From Adenanthera pavonina (taxonomy: Eukaryota > Streptophyta > Magnoliopsida > Fabales > Fabaceae): a stretch of 64,000 nucleotides of DNA. Positions 23,013-34,619 of this stretch are shown here, in pieces. The stretch spans positions 5,347,001-5,411,000 of the forward strand of contig JAIVEN010000028.1 in the NCBI GenBank assembly GCA_026686845.1, given 5' to 3'. Every line of letters starts with the position of its first letter. The first letter of the stretch is position 1. Under the pieces are notes generated by a model, which made no database searches, had not been told where the DNA came from, and worked only from the letters and a program-made list of their open reading frames with translations. A program made the translations under genes and the position numbers.

Positions 23013-25612
23013 TATCTGGTCTTGAAAGCAAATTAATTCGAAGTGAAGATTATTAAAATACTCTTACTGAAAGTTAAAATCTGACAACTCCATATTAAGA
23101 TTTAAAAAAAAGTTGTAAAATCATAATATGGGAGTCGCAAAATTTGAGTAAAATGTTGTAAATTCCTGGAGTCACTTTGATGATTATGAGGTTAAAATTT
23201 AATTACTCCATGTTAAAATTTGGAAAATAAGTGGTAAAATCAGAACATAGAAGTTGTAAAATTTGAGTAAAAAATTACAAATCCTTGGAGCCAATTTAAT
23301 ACTTATAATGTTAAAATCTTATTATTTCATATTAAAATTTGAAAAATAAATTACAAAATCAGAATATAGGAGTTGCAAAATTTGAGTCAAAAGTTACAAA
23401 TTTCTCGAGTCAATTTGATACTTATAACATTAAAATCCTATTACTCCTTGTTAAAATTTGAAAAATAATTTGCAAAATCAAAACATTGAAGTTGCAAAAT
23501 CTGGGTAAGAAATTATAAATTTCTTGTTCCACTTTTATTAGGTTGGTTAGTCACCCAAGAGGGCGGTGAATTGAGTGATATAAGATTTTTACCCATTTGA
23601 AGTACAGTCTAATTTCACCAAATGTTGTAGTAAAACAAGGATGAATAGAATACGATGAAATAGATAGATGAAATGAGGAGATGAAGGATCAAACACAAGA
23701 ATTTATATTGAAAGCCATCACTTGAGATTTTCACTATATTATACAAGTTTGATCCGGGTACTTGTGAAGTCTCAGTACATCCCACAAGTTTCAGTAGGCA
23801 CTTGTGAAACCATTTTTCCTACACCTTTACAAGATGTGTAATTTCTCTTAGTATTTCTCATACTAAGATTCTACCCAGAAACTATAAAAAAGAATGAATA
23901 CAGAATAAAAACTTTCTCTTGGAGTAAATGATACATTAAAAGTTCACTTTAATGATGTAAGTTTAGTTTTGAATGCTAACATAGAAAGGTTTTTATAAAT
24001 TGCAGTAGTATTTTGGCATAAACTTACTTAAATTCGTTACTCATAAGTTCAAATATGGTTCTATTTATAGATTTTTACCTAGTCATTAGACACAAGATCT
24101 AGCTGTTAGAAACATTAATCAATGGTTATTCTGCAAAACTAGTTGTTCACCAACTGCATTTAATGCATCTGACACACTGAAATTTAAATTTTGGGTGTCA
24201 ACAAGCGAATTTCGCAAAGACCATAGGGTAAAAATTTTAACATTGAACTTCTAAAATTTGTCTGTTCAAGAATGAAAATTCGAATTTTGAATTTGTTAAA
24301 TATATCCCATGTTAGAACGTATGAATTTTTATATTCAAACTGCATATGTTGTATTTGAACAGTCATCTCATATTTTTATGGTGCACTCAAAATTCGAATT
24401 TTAGAATTTAAAATTCATCTTTTAGAGGTTTCCTCAAGATGGTACAAAAGTTTTCCTCTGTTAAATTCGAATTTTGTATTTCAAAATTCTTCTGTCAGAG
24501 ATATACTCTAACGAAACTCACAAGTTCTTATTTCAAAATTTAAATTTTGATTTCCAAATTTGTCTCTTAGAGGGAGTGACTTTGAACTCTTTATACACTT
24601 TAATAATATTTGAATTTTGACAAGATCTCAAACAAATTTTGCATATTTTACTAACTATGTTTAACTCAAAATTTAAATTTTGAATTTGAAATTCGCCTAT
24701 CAGAGATGATAATTCTGGAACTTCGAATTTCAGTAAGTAAAATTTGATTTTTGCACAAAATACATTAGAATCAACACAAATTCGTCTGTTAGTCAGTGTT
24801 TTCTAAATTTAACATATGCTAACATCAGATTTATTTAATCTAAAATGTTTAAAACATATGATAACGAGATTAAGTAATTTTCAAAAATTAAAACTATCTC
24901 AATATCTAAGTAAAAACAAAATATACCTAGTAACTAAGTCTTCAATGCTTGAATTCCACTTTCACTTGGTCATTTCCTTCTTGACATGTTCCATTCTGAT
25001 CTTCAATTCTTGGAGCATCCTATCTCTTCTTCTTTCTTGAGTGAGACATGATATTAATTGCTATTTCTTTATGTCAATACTCACTCTTCCTACTTGGACA
25101 ATCCTACATTTAATATATTTTACTTGCAAACTAAGTAGTTAGTTCAATGGATATATTAGTGTATAGCATGATATATGCATTATAAACTTAATTAAATACA
25201 TGCTAATGCACATTTTACTTTTTTAAGGAACATTATATATAGTAACCACATATGATACATTTATTCTTTATTATCCTACATTTGTCATAATCAAAACTTA
25301 TATTATATTAATCCTAACAACTTTGATGATTGAAATCCGATTACTCCATATTAAAATTCAAAAAATAAGTTGTAAAATCAAAACATGGGAGTTACAAAAT
25401 TTGAGTAAGAAATTGAAAATCCCTTATGTCACTTAGATGCTTATAAGATTAAAATTCGATTACTCCATGTTGAAATTAAAAAAATAAGTTGTAAAATAAG
25501 AATATAAGAGTTGCAAAATCTGAATAAGAAATTACAAATCTATATAGCTACTTTGATGCTTATGAGGGTATTTTAATAATCTTCACTTAGAATTAATTTG
25601 CTTTAAGAACCA
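23013..25612. mobile_element. Inverted-repeat element with internal ~118-bp tandem array, split by a solo LTR
   Basis: The left end (AAGCAAATTAATTCGAAGTG, continuing AAGATTATTAAAATACTC) is the reverse complement, with few changes, of the right end near 25566-25612 (GGGTATTTTAATAATCTTCA and onward). Between them are roughly seven degenerate units of about 118 bp, each with GTTGCAAAATTTGAGTAA, a GGAGTCA(A/C)TTTGAT box and TTACTCCATATTAAAATT. The solo LTR 23536-25319 sits inside the array, with units on both sides. The arrangement resembles non-autonomous Mutator-like elements with tandem repeats inside terminal inverted repeats; the assignment is inference. Confidence 0.6.
23536..25319 (-). mobile_element. 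Solo LTR, palindrome-array family, copy 4
   Basis: Perfect target duplication ACTTT at 23531-23535 and 25320-25324. Removing the insert restores the tandem-array unit (CACTTTGATGATT). On the minus strand it ends with CTCAATTCACCGCCCTCTTG and a CCTAATA terminus. It has TATAAATA (complement of 24062-24069). Upstream of TATA is an array of AAATTCGAATTTT-like palindromes with GACGAATT-like boxes (about 24180-24800). Its 5' end (TGTTAGGATTAAT) differs from copies 1-3, so it may be a diverged subfamily. No coding region. Confidence 0.82.
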
Positions 25613-25716
25613 AGAAAGAGCTTCATGTTCCTAAAGTGATCAGATTTTCTAGATCAAATTCAGGACATCTTTTAAGTTCAATTCATGGACTGGCTATTGA
25701 AAGTCAAAAGTTAAAT

Positions 25717-25935
25717 AAAGAATAAACTACTGTTTGTCATTGAAAGTTAGCCCTATCATGAATTTAGTCCTGATGTTTTAAAGATTACATCAGTTTAATC
25801 AAGACCTTAACTCAGTTAGGACCTAATTGGTAGGGGAAAAGTTCCAGGTCAAGACGAAACTAATGGTAATAAAATTTGAAGGACTAAATTGACAGTGGTG
25901 GTATCCTTCAAGGACTTACGGTAGTTTACTCTTTA
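25717..25935. mobile_element. Small MITE with ~30-bp terminal inverted repeats
   Basis: The left end AAAGAATAAACTACTGTTTG and the right end (reverse complement AAAGAGTAAACTACCGTAAG) form a ~30-bp imperfect terminal inverted repeat around about 220 bp of non-coding sequence. Flanks are TA-rich, compatible with a Tc1/mariner or PIF-type target, but no unambiguous duplication was read. It lies just beyond the last recognisable RRP40 exon. Confidence 0.6.
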
Positions 25936-26085
25936 ATAAACCTTGATGCATTCACTTCACAGCATTTCCTTTCAGCAAATCTTGGAGACTCCATGCATAA
26001 AATTTACAGTCAAAAAGAAAGCCACAAGATCTGAATAAAAAATTACAAAAAGAAAAAGAATAATAGAAGCAGAGAATTTTCTTAC

Positions 26086-27991
26086 ATCTGAGCTGGTGTC
26101 TACAACAATTCCAAGAACAGAATCTTCTACCTGCGGCACATACTGCACAAAAAAGCATAATCAGAAATCAGAATTGTGAGGGGAAGATACAATTTTTTTT
26201 TCCTGAAAGGAAAGGAAATGGTCAAATGCCAGTTAAATGTAAGTATGTAACAGAAACGGTTAATACATAATATAACCTTGTATGGAAATAGTCAATTTGA
26301 AATTCAGAACAGGAGTTAGTCATATGGCAGAATGCAAGCTATTATTACCTTATATGCAAAAGTTCAGCACCCATCTCTTGATATACAAACATGTATGAAC
26401 TGTCAAACATGTTATACGCACAGAGATATATAAACCTTTAACTTGATTTATAGATTCTAGTGGAAATTCATATTTTGACTTCATAATGTAGTGATATTCA
26501 AACTTCTACACTAATAAAATCACCTCTATTCCCAATTTAGTTGAAATTTTGAAAGTACTCCTTTAAGGATATTTCTTCCACCGAGCTCAGGTTTAGCACT
26601 CATAGATTATGGTTATTTTATGAGATGCAAATAAGCCATTTTCTAAGTGTTTAGGAAATTCCATAGCAAAGAAACATACACTTGACATTTTGGCATAAGT
26701 TAATGGCTTTGTGAAAGTTAAGAAAACAATGTTGTACAAAGTCATAATAAACTTGTATCAAAATAGCACAACACAAGGAAGTCAAATAACGTGCCTTCAC
26801 AGTTCAAACATTAATACATAGATACAGCTACAATAACATGCCCTTTTTTGAGAACTTTCAACCCAATATTTATTAGGCTCTGAGAACCTTTGCCTACCAG
26901 CCTTCATTACTGAAATTGCATCACAGTCCTAGCAAATAGATGGCAATAAGAATCAATTATACATAGAACCGGACAAAATGAAGAAAAGCTGAAGAAGAAT
27001 GATAGATTATTTCCTTTTAATTTATGTATTATGGGATGCTGAATTTGGAGATTGACGGATAGGAAAATAAGGACTAGGTTCATATTATAAAGACTGCATC
27101 AGGAAGTTACAATTGGTTGAACTAATCATATGTAACTATTGTCAATTTCAGTGACATGAAAATCTAGAGATAATAAATTTGAGCATCCAACCACTCTATT
27201 TAATAATGAATAGAAGAAGAAAATATCTTAATAATTTATAACATATTTAAGTGTATATTATTTACTATGTCTAGGTCCCTCTAGCTCAAGGACATAACAA
27301 TAACTATAAAGGTATAAACAATAGTAGCATCTAAAAATAAAAGATCTAGACAATTTAAAGGATCTTTGATAAAACCCTTTTGACATTTGAGACAAGACCA
27401 GGAAACCTTCCCCAAAGACTTATAACTATACACCAATAAAACAACAAATGACAAATAATTATCTTCAAGACTGGAAACCTAAAACCCTTCAGTCTTCACA
27501 AGAAATCCAAAGAAGGAAAAAAAAATAAAATCAATTGATAGATAGGCAGTTAAGGAAGATTCTTTGTGAAACAAAACATGCAGTTTATTTCAGTATATTT
27601 GCTGGTTATGTGTGTGCATGCATGGCTTTGTAGTGTGTACAATAACATAAATTAGAAACACCCAACCCCCAAAAAAAGGTGATTACTGAAGCATTTAACA
27701 TCCTAATAATTACATTAATTATTAAAAAACTGAGACTTGCCTGGCATAGACCACCTCCCAACTTAATTGTCTGGTTTGTCGTGCTAGAGAGATCAAGAAC
27801 CACATCTCCAGGAACCTATAAAACAATTAAGGGAAATTTGGATAACTATTATGCTTTGATGTGTTTTTAGTTACACAAGAGGTGGGCTGGATCGTTACTA
27901 AAATGAAGGTAAGAGAAACTGGGTAAAACCAAGCACTCACCACTAATTGGTTTATCAAGCTTGAAGGCAAACTAGATGATTTATTTTCCAT
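26086..27991 (-). pseudogene. RRP40: RRP40 (exosome subunit, EXOSC3 homologue), exons 1-4 only
   Basis: Four exons on the minus strand spell the N-terminal third of plant RRP40, an S1/KH cap subunit of the RNA exosome. Exon 1 (27991-27941) is MENKSSSLPSSLINQLV, with donor GTGAGT. Exon 2 (27815-27741) begins VPGDVVLDLSS and contains TIKLGGGLCQ. Exon 3 (26928-26842) contains ISVMKAGRQRFSEPNKYW. Exon 4 (26142-26086) is YVPQVEDSVLGIVVDTSSD, with donor GTAAG. All junctions keep phase 0. The introns after exons 2 and 3 would start with GC rather than GT (CCAG then GCAAGT; AGG then GCATGT). After exon 4 the best acceptor (TTTATTCAG) leads to a stop within seven codons, and the S1/KH remainder is not found to 21.7 kb. 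It is therefore a 3'-truncated copy, unless distant exons exist. Confidence 0.85.
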
Positions 27992-28477
27992 TGAATCAAC
28001 TAAGGGAAAGATGTGCACTGCCTCTTCAGAAATTCCAATAACTCTTATTTGAACTGTAGACAGTAAACTGCAGGCTTCTTGTTACCACATAACATTAAGG
28101 AGGGGATGGAAATATGTTATGTCATGAAATTGGGAAAAAACTAGAACGGGGACACACCGAGACATAAGTATAGGACTTCAACAAGTGTGATGGGGCAATG
28201 GAAAAAGAAATGCCTTCGACACTAATACAGAGTACATCAAAGTTATGTTATCTAAGAAATTCTACAAACATGATAACTTTCAAAATCAATACATGATATG
28301 ATGCAGCCAATAACTACACGTCAAAATCTGCAGCCTAAGTACCTGAAAAATAACAGGTTCAACACTCAACATGAGTCAAAGGATTTAGTTTTCTAATATC
28401 AATATGAATATAATACTGACAATGCAACAAGGGACGGAAAATATCCTGGTTGTGATTGATTTAGAGGTAAGCTCAGA

Positions 28478-28640
28478 CTAGCTTGTGACAACATTTTGGT
28501 GGTTGGTGCCACCAAGACATTGCCCTGCCGTCTGGTTGTAACAGATCTGACAATCATCAGATAATTGTACATGAATATCTATTTCACCACATGAAGGAGA
28601 TGAAAGCTCTTTGTTAGTGGGATTATATACATTGTCACTA
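28478..28640 (-). pseudogene. LRK10L ectodomain C-terminal scrap (WAK_assoc_C)
   Basis: The minus strand reads NKELSSPSCGEIDIHVQLSD, then DCQICYNQTAGQC, before a TAG at 28478-28480. It aligns with NKDLSSFSCGEIDIEVQLSD and ECLECHKQTRGQC of the copy at 33151-33879. The C-x2-C-x6-G-x-C pattern is the cysteine cluster near the end of the wall-associated-kinase-type ectodomain. The rest of the gene is absent, but an upstream block related to other family members lies at 29500-29735. Confidence 0.75.
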
Positions 28641-29499
28641 CTATATATTGGGATTCAAGCAATTACATAACCTATAAAAATCATGACTATAAGTAAACAG
28701 AAAAAGAATAAGAATAAATAATAGGTGGAGAAAAGCAATGAGACTGTAATTCCAGTAGGACGCTTGCCTTCCATAGCTCCTTCTTGTTGCGACAATCAGC
28801 ACAAAAATCCCAACAGGTTTATTCCTCCGATTCCCTTCATTCCCTAGTCTGCAACACACGTGCTCAAATATTCATATTTATCAAATAACCATAAAACTAA
28901 TATATTTAACCGCATGTCATGTTCTTGTTGGAAAATTTGATGACAAATATCTAACTCCATCATAAACGCAAAACCAGGTAAACAAGAAGGAAATACTAAG
29001 CTGTTGTTCCTGGCTGATAAATGTCATATTCTCTGACGGAATGTTAAAAATCATGTGGAGAAATTTTTTCTTAATTAATTATGTGCTGCTGAATTCAGTC
29101 ACACTATTTGAGCTATGATATATCGAGGAATTTTTTCTAAGTAGTTAATAATTATGTGCTGCTGAATTGTTAAAAATCCGTGTACACATTTTTAGAGCAC
29201 CTAACAGCTAAAATCTCCAACGGAACTATGCTTAAGGAAGACACATTGGAAGTTTTGCCCTGCTTTGATATGATCAATGGGTAAAAATTCCTTTTTCATG
29301 GCATGTAAAATGAGATATAAAATATCTATTACAACCCTATCATCATTAGTTAAGAGCAACTATTCTTCTTATTATGGTTTTTTTATACCCTTTTTTTAGG
29401 AGCATAAAAACATTTTATATCCAAAAAATCAATTTTTTCATTACATTCCTTTTTCCATTCCTTTCCATTTTATGCACCAAATAAGCCCATAAGAAATAG

Positions 29500-29735
29500 A
29501 GCTTCGATCAGAAATGCTAAAAATTGGGGTCACTTTCATTCTCTTTTTTTGTCTCTGTTCATGTAAATAAGAATGCAGAAATGATAAAACGTAGAAATAT
29601 CGCAAAAAGATGAATGCAGAGAAAAAATGAAGAGCTTTGCTTTTATGGCTGAGTCTGAGACTGTTGTGTATTGACTTAAACTGCAAAGACTGGGGAAACA
29701 TGTTGCGATACCAAAACATTTTCAAATTGAAAGCT
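29500..29735. promoter_or_regulatory. Shared receptor-kinase upstream block (copy 2, orphan)
   Basis: Aligns over more than 200 bp with 37490-37710, including GAGTCTGAGACTGTTGTG, then TTGACTT and GACTGGGGAAACATGTT. The shorter W-box-containing core also matches 4281-4340, 34062-34101 and 35482-35530. Here it precedes only the scrap at 28478-28640, so it is probably the relic promoter of a lost gene. Confidence 0.5.
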
Positions 29736-30064
29736 TTGGAATAGTCACTTTTATGATAGTTTCCTACCTTATAAATTAACAAAGGTCATAGAATATCTGA
29801 AAATATTACATTGTCTCACTTTAGATATTTCTTTTTGTCTTCCTTAAAAGCAAGATTAACAGAATGTTTACAATAAAGAGATAGCTGATCACAATACAAG
29901 CCTTAAATCATTACCGTGTTCTTTTTGTCAATACATGCCAAGGTTATACACATCAGCAGAGATCTTATTTGCAATGGTAACTTATAAAAACAACAAGCAT
30001 GAACAGAGATATATGAACCCCAGAGTATCATGCCTCAACGCCCAATAGCACAAAAATTATGGAT

Positions 30065-31100
30065 TCAATGTGTTGAGGAAGAGGAAGGGCATGGTGATCT
30101 TGAAGGAGATGACAAGTAAGGTTTTGGTGGTACTCTCAAGGGCTCAACTTTTCCTTCAAGCATATCTACCACTTTACTCATCATTGGACGGTATGAAGGG
30201 TCAGTTTGTATGCACCACAAGCTTGTTATTACCATCTGTCTTATTCTCTCTTTGTCAGCTTCATTTTTAATGCTCCACAGTGCGAAGTCTTCGTTTAATT
30301 CTAGACGCTTGTAAATCCAATGGGGAAAATATATTTCACTACTATGATCAACTTTAACATTTTCATTCCTTCTTCCTCCAGCCATCTCCAAAACCATCAT
30401 CCCAAAACTATAGACATCTGACTTGTGAGAGACCACACCAAAGTTTCTAGAAATCACCTCAGGAGCAATATATCCTATGGTTCCTCTTGCACATAACATG
30501 GATACAATACTCTCATTTCTAGGGCATATTTTAGCTAGTTCAAAATCTGAGATTTTTGGACAAAAGTTATCATCCAATAGAATATTGTGAGGCTTTATGT
30601 CAAAATGCAATATTCGAGTATTACATCCTCTGTGTAAATACTCTAATCCTTGAGCAACACCCACTGCAATGTGGTGTAATATTTCACAACTCAATTGGGT
30701 ATTATCATCAAGGGGATTGACTTCATTTTCAAATAAGAACTTCTCTAGAGATCCATTAACCATAAACTCATAGATAAGAGCCTTCTTGGACCCTTCAAAA
30801 CAAAATCCTAAAAGAGTAACAATGTTAACATGAGAAGTCCTGCTTATACTTGCCACCTCATTGATGAATTCCTCTCCGCTACCTTTTGTTTCATTCAGAA
30901 CCTTCACAGCAACTAGACAATTGTCATGTAACTTCCCTTTGAACACATTTCCATAGCCTCCTTGGCCTAATTTTTCTTTGAATGAATAGGTCATTTTCTT
31001 TATGTCTGAGTAGCTATATCTTTTTATGGCAAGCGGTCCATGGCTTGAGTAACATAAATGTAAACACTGATCACCTATTGTTTTGCCTTCATAAGGACAC
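30065..31100 (-). pseudogene. LRK10L-type kinase exon of copy 2 (DFG to DFE, no TM segment)
   Basis: A full kinase domain is open from the glycine loop (LGQGGYGNVFKG) through VAVKVLNETKG, EFINEVASI, HFDIKPHNILLD, GTIGYIAPEV, SDVYSFGMMVLEMAGG and the C-terminal SLWCIQTDPSYRPMMSKV, ending at 30065. The magnesium-binding DFG reads DFE (GGA to GAA), which usually abolishes phosphotransfer. The frame is open upstream to about 31090 (CPYEGKTIGDQC then SSHGPLAIKRYSYSD). The membrane segment seen in the copy at 1-763 is missing: sequence jumps from TTACTCA to AGCCATGG, matching a deletion of about 174 bp between CTCATG and CTCAAG in the other copy. Its ectodomain exon is 33151-33879. Confidence 0.85.
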
Positions 31101-33150
31101 TATCAACTGTGCTTTACACACAAAAAGCTTCCTTATTTTTCGGCAAAAAAACAAAAACAAAAAGCTTCCTCATTTTAAGATCTCTCTCTCTCTCTATTAT
31201 CGTTAAATTTTCATTTCATCTTGAATTCAAATATACATCCTGTCTATTCATGATGAAAAAGTTATGTAAGCTCTGGCTAAAGTTTAGTTTGGCACAAACC
31301 AAGTTCCTTTGAAACAATAATAAGCAGACACGATAATAAGAAAAGTTAAAAATACAATGTATCACCTGTAGCAGGTATAACCATCCACCTCCTAGTTTTC
31401 TCTGCAAAATAAATAATGAATCAGTAGACTCTAGTTGAAACACATACACACATTATCAAGATTATGAAATTTGAAATAATGTGCAAGACATGGCTAAGTC
31501 AGCAGCAAAAGCAATTGATGTTAACGGCCTAATGTTGATCGGATTGCATATCAGAAATAATTGTAAAGGTAGATTATTCTCTTCTCTGAAAAATTTAAGG
31601 GTCAATTCTACAGCGTGAATGAAGAAGACACATTGAAAGTTACACGAGACTGCCAACTTGCTCCACTGGTCTAACAACAAAAATATTTTTAATTAGTTTC
31701 ATTTTAATGAAAAGATGATATTATTTTTGCAGATTTTTTGTTATATTTTAATTTTGAAAGAAAAGTATACAATTTCAAAATTAAAAAAATCATATAATAT
31801 ACACTGCTTCTTCTTTTTTTTTGGGTAAACAAAGGAGGTCAAACCACCTGAAAAACAGAAAAAACAAACAAAAGAACAAAAACTAAAAGATCTTCGCTAC
31901 TCAGCACTATCTTGATTAGCTACTCAGTTTGACCCCAAAAGATGAAATTTCATTGAGGATGAGATCAATGATAAGTCAAATTTCAGAAAGTTTTAGTTTT
32001 CGTCAGGGGGCGCGGATTATATTGATGCAAGTTTCAAACTCGAATATGCAAGTGCTGAAATATCGAAATATAAAGAATTGAAACAGGGCTTGGTTAAAAA
32101 AAAAAAAGAATTGAAACAGGGGATTAAAATTTCAGTCCAAAACAAACAGCGGGATTAAAACAAATGTGAGAGAGTTTCAAGAAGTGGAGGAGTTAGAGAA
32201 TGGAACAAGGAAGCAGTTGGAACATTAGAAGAAAAGAAAAAGAGAGCTGGACAAGGAAATTAATGCAATGAAAGTTGAGATATTGCAGATTTTACTTCAG
32301 CCAGAGAGGATGCTGCCAAGAGAAGAGAAGTATATGAGAATGGAAGAAGAGGATGCCCAGAAGGGATAGAAGGAGGTCGCAGAGAGAACCCGATGAAGAA
32401 GAGGATGAAACACGCCCGAGAAGAAGGAGGTTCAGATGGAAGAAACATTCTTTCACGTGCTTCTATCTACACCAAGCTATGCTATTTAGTACTTGTATTT
32501 CCTCGTTCTGTTAGTCACTGCCTATTATTTTCATTCCATGAGTCTCTATTCACATGACCCATGCACTCCATTTCCTAGTTTCCCTTCACCACATATTCCT
32601 CTCTCGGATGAGATGAGTGGCTTCTCTACATAACAATAGATCCTCTGCATATTCATGTTTGTGTCTTTCTATATATCTATATATATATGGAGAAAAAATG
32701 TAATATTTTAGCTTTAAGTATAATTCTAAATATAGGGTTTTTAGTTTGATTAGAAGAGTAAAACTTGATCTGCAAAAGTGTTTTAAATATTGTGCATTTA
32801 TCATAGTGCAAGTTTTGCATTTTTTATTAATGAAGATGGTTTCATTTGGGAAAAAAAACATAAGGATGGTTTCTTTTTATACACGACTATTCTTGTTCAG
32901 AAGGAAAATTCAACTCGTACAATATTCAATTGTTAATTTGTTAGTAGAGGATCATATTGACCTGGACCCAAAAGAAATTTATTGTTTTAATAAATAATAA
33001 TAACTCCTACAATAACAAAATTTTATTGTGTGTGTGTGCGTGGTTTTTTTTTTTTTTTTGTAGGGAAGGGAGGGGAGGTTGTGCGTAAAAAAAGCAAAGC
33101 CATCAAATGGAAAGCAAAGCACATATAAAAGGGATGTTGGTGGAGTGTAC
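31101..33150. other. Intron/spacer of copy 2, with a conserved non-coding segment
   Basis: Holds the possible mini-exon (31366-31401) and sequence paralogous to 1082-1330. A T-run followed by GGGTAAACAAAGGAGGTCAAA (31810-31840) looks like the 3' end of a minus-strand retroposon. No other supported coding sequence. Confidence 0.4.
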
Positions 33151-33879
33151 CTATGTCACAGTAAAAGTTATTGTTGGTGTCAAGTAGACATTGGCCTCTC
33201 GTCTGCTTGTGACACTCGAGACATTCATCAGATAATTGTACTTCAATATCTATTTCACCGCATGAGAACGATGAAAGGTCTTTGTTACCTGTCTGGTCTT
33301 TACAAGGAAGCTGAAGAGTAAAGCATACTGGCAAATTGCACTGTGCCTGCTCATGATCAGTACAAGGAGGAGAGTTCGGAGGAAGAAAAGAGGTATCATA
33401 GTCAGGACAGTCATGATTGATGAAATCACTGGGGGTGCTCGTGTCCAGGTCTTGGGTGCATTTGAACAGGATTACGTGTTGTTTGATATGAAAAGAGCCC
33501 AAGGGAGACTTCAGAGGAAGAGCACTCTTATTGTTGAAAACTTCACAGGTTCTAGATTTCAAACGCTCCTCTTGATCTTGGACAAAGACTTTGATGATAT
33601 TATCGTGTTCATGCTGAAGGACCTTTTTCAGCAATAATGCAGTTCCATTCTTCTCCAGTTGAATGGTTTTAGTTGAAGATGGATCATCACAACCATGTAT
33701 TGGGATAAAGCCAGAGTGTTGCTGTTCAGACTTGGTGAAAGGGAAGTGGATGCTCCCAAGATATATTATCCACAATCAAACGATCTAAGACACTTATGGT
33801 GGTCCCCATTTCCATACCCAGCTGAGAGAAGTAGAAGGAGAGAAATCAAGAGGAAACGAAACTCATAAACCAGAGCCAT
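33151..33879 (-). pseudogene. LRK10L ectodomain exon of copy 2 (frameshifted)
   Basis: The ATG at 33877-33879 starts a signal peptide (MALVYEFRFLLISLLLLLSA), then KCLRSFDCG and an in-frame TAA at 33766-33768. Five extra bases (TAATA) sit between DCG and YLGSIHFPFTK compared with the neighbouring copy (DCGHLGAIQFPLTK). The frame that resumes encodes the rest of a GUB_WAK_bind/WAK_assoc_C ectodomain, ending ECLECHKQTRGQC and FYCDI. It is followed by a splice donor (ATAG then GTACAC) at 33151. Without a compensating change this gene makes only a ~37-residue peptide. The next exon down is the kinase exon at 30065-31100, with an intron of about 2 kb. Confidence 0.82.
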
Positions 33880-34061
33880 ATTCCCCATCTTTTTAGTAAA
33901 ACACTTTAGGGCTCCAAACACGATCCCGATCGATTTTCAAGTAAAAGTGAAGCTTCTGTTAATTATATTCGCAGTTACTTAAAGAGACCTGATAGAAGAA
34001 GCAAAGCTCAGAGGCAGCCAGATGAGTGGGGACGATAAATAATGGAGGACTTTTCGCAAAG

Positions 34062-34101
34062 AGGGTTGACTTGGAAATAGAAAGCGAAGACTAGGAAATT
34101 G
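34062..34101. promoter_or_regulatory. Shared upstream block with W-box core (copy 3)
   Basis: GTTGACTTGGAAATAGAAAG followed by CGAAGACTAGGAAATTG, about 190 bp upstream of the copy 2 start codon at 33879. Same block as at 4281, 29660, 35482 and 37640. Confidence 0.45.
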
Positions 34102-34619
34102 AAGGATCACTTGAAGAGTTGTGAATAATATAGTACCCATTTTCACACCCCCTGCATATTTACAAGTGAGGTAACTTACGAGTGATTTTTAACAATTTAC
34201 AATTCTGTTACACATAATTAACAAGTCATCCTTGACAATTTACATGGAATATGCACATGAGGTCCATGTTTTTTTTGAGTCAATGGGCACATCATTTGTC
34301 ATGTGTGAACGATAAGTTTTTTAAAATTATTGTCGTCTCCATAAGATGAGTCAATGTTTTATGTGCAAAGAAATTCAAATAATATATAATGGAGTTAAGA
34401 TGAAAGGTCAGTTTTTAAAGGAAAAATTACTTAAATTTGAAAGCAACAAATAATTAGTAAACTGCAGACGGATGCAGATCATCCGCGAGACTTTGGATAA
34501 TTTTAAATTCAGCTGAAATTGAGTAAAAGACAAAGGGAAAAAGGGTGTTGATAAATGATAAGAAGGAAAAAAGAAAATGCAATTAAGTTCGAATACACCA
34601 CAACTTTAGCGAACCAAAT

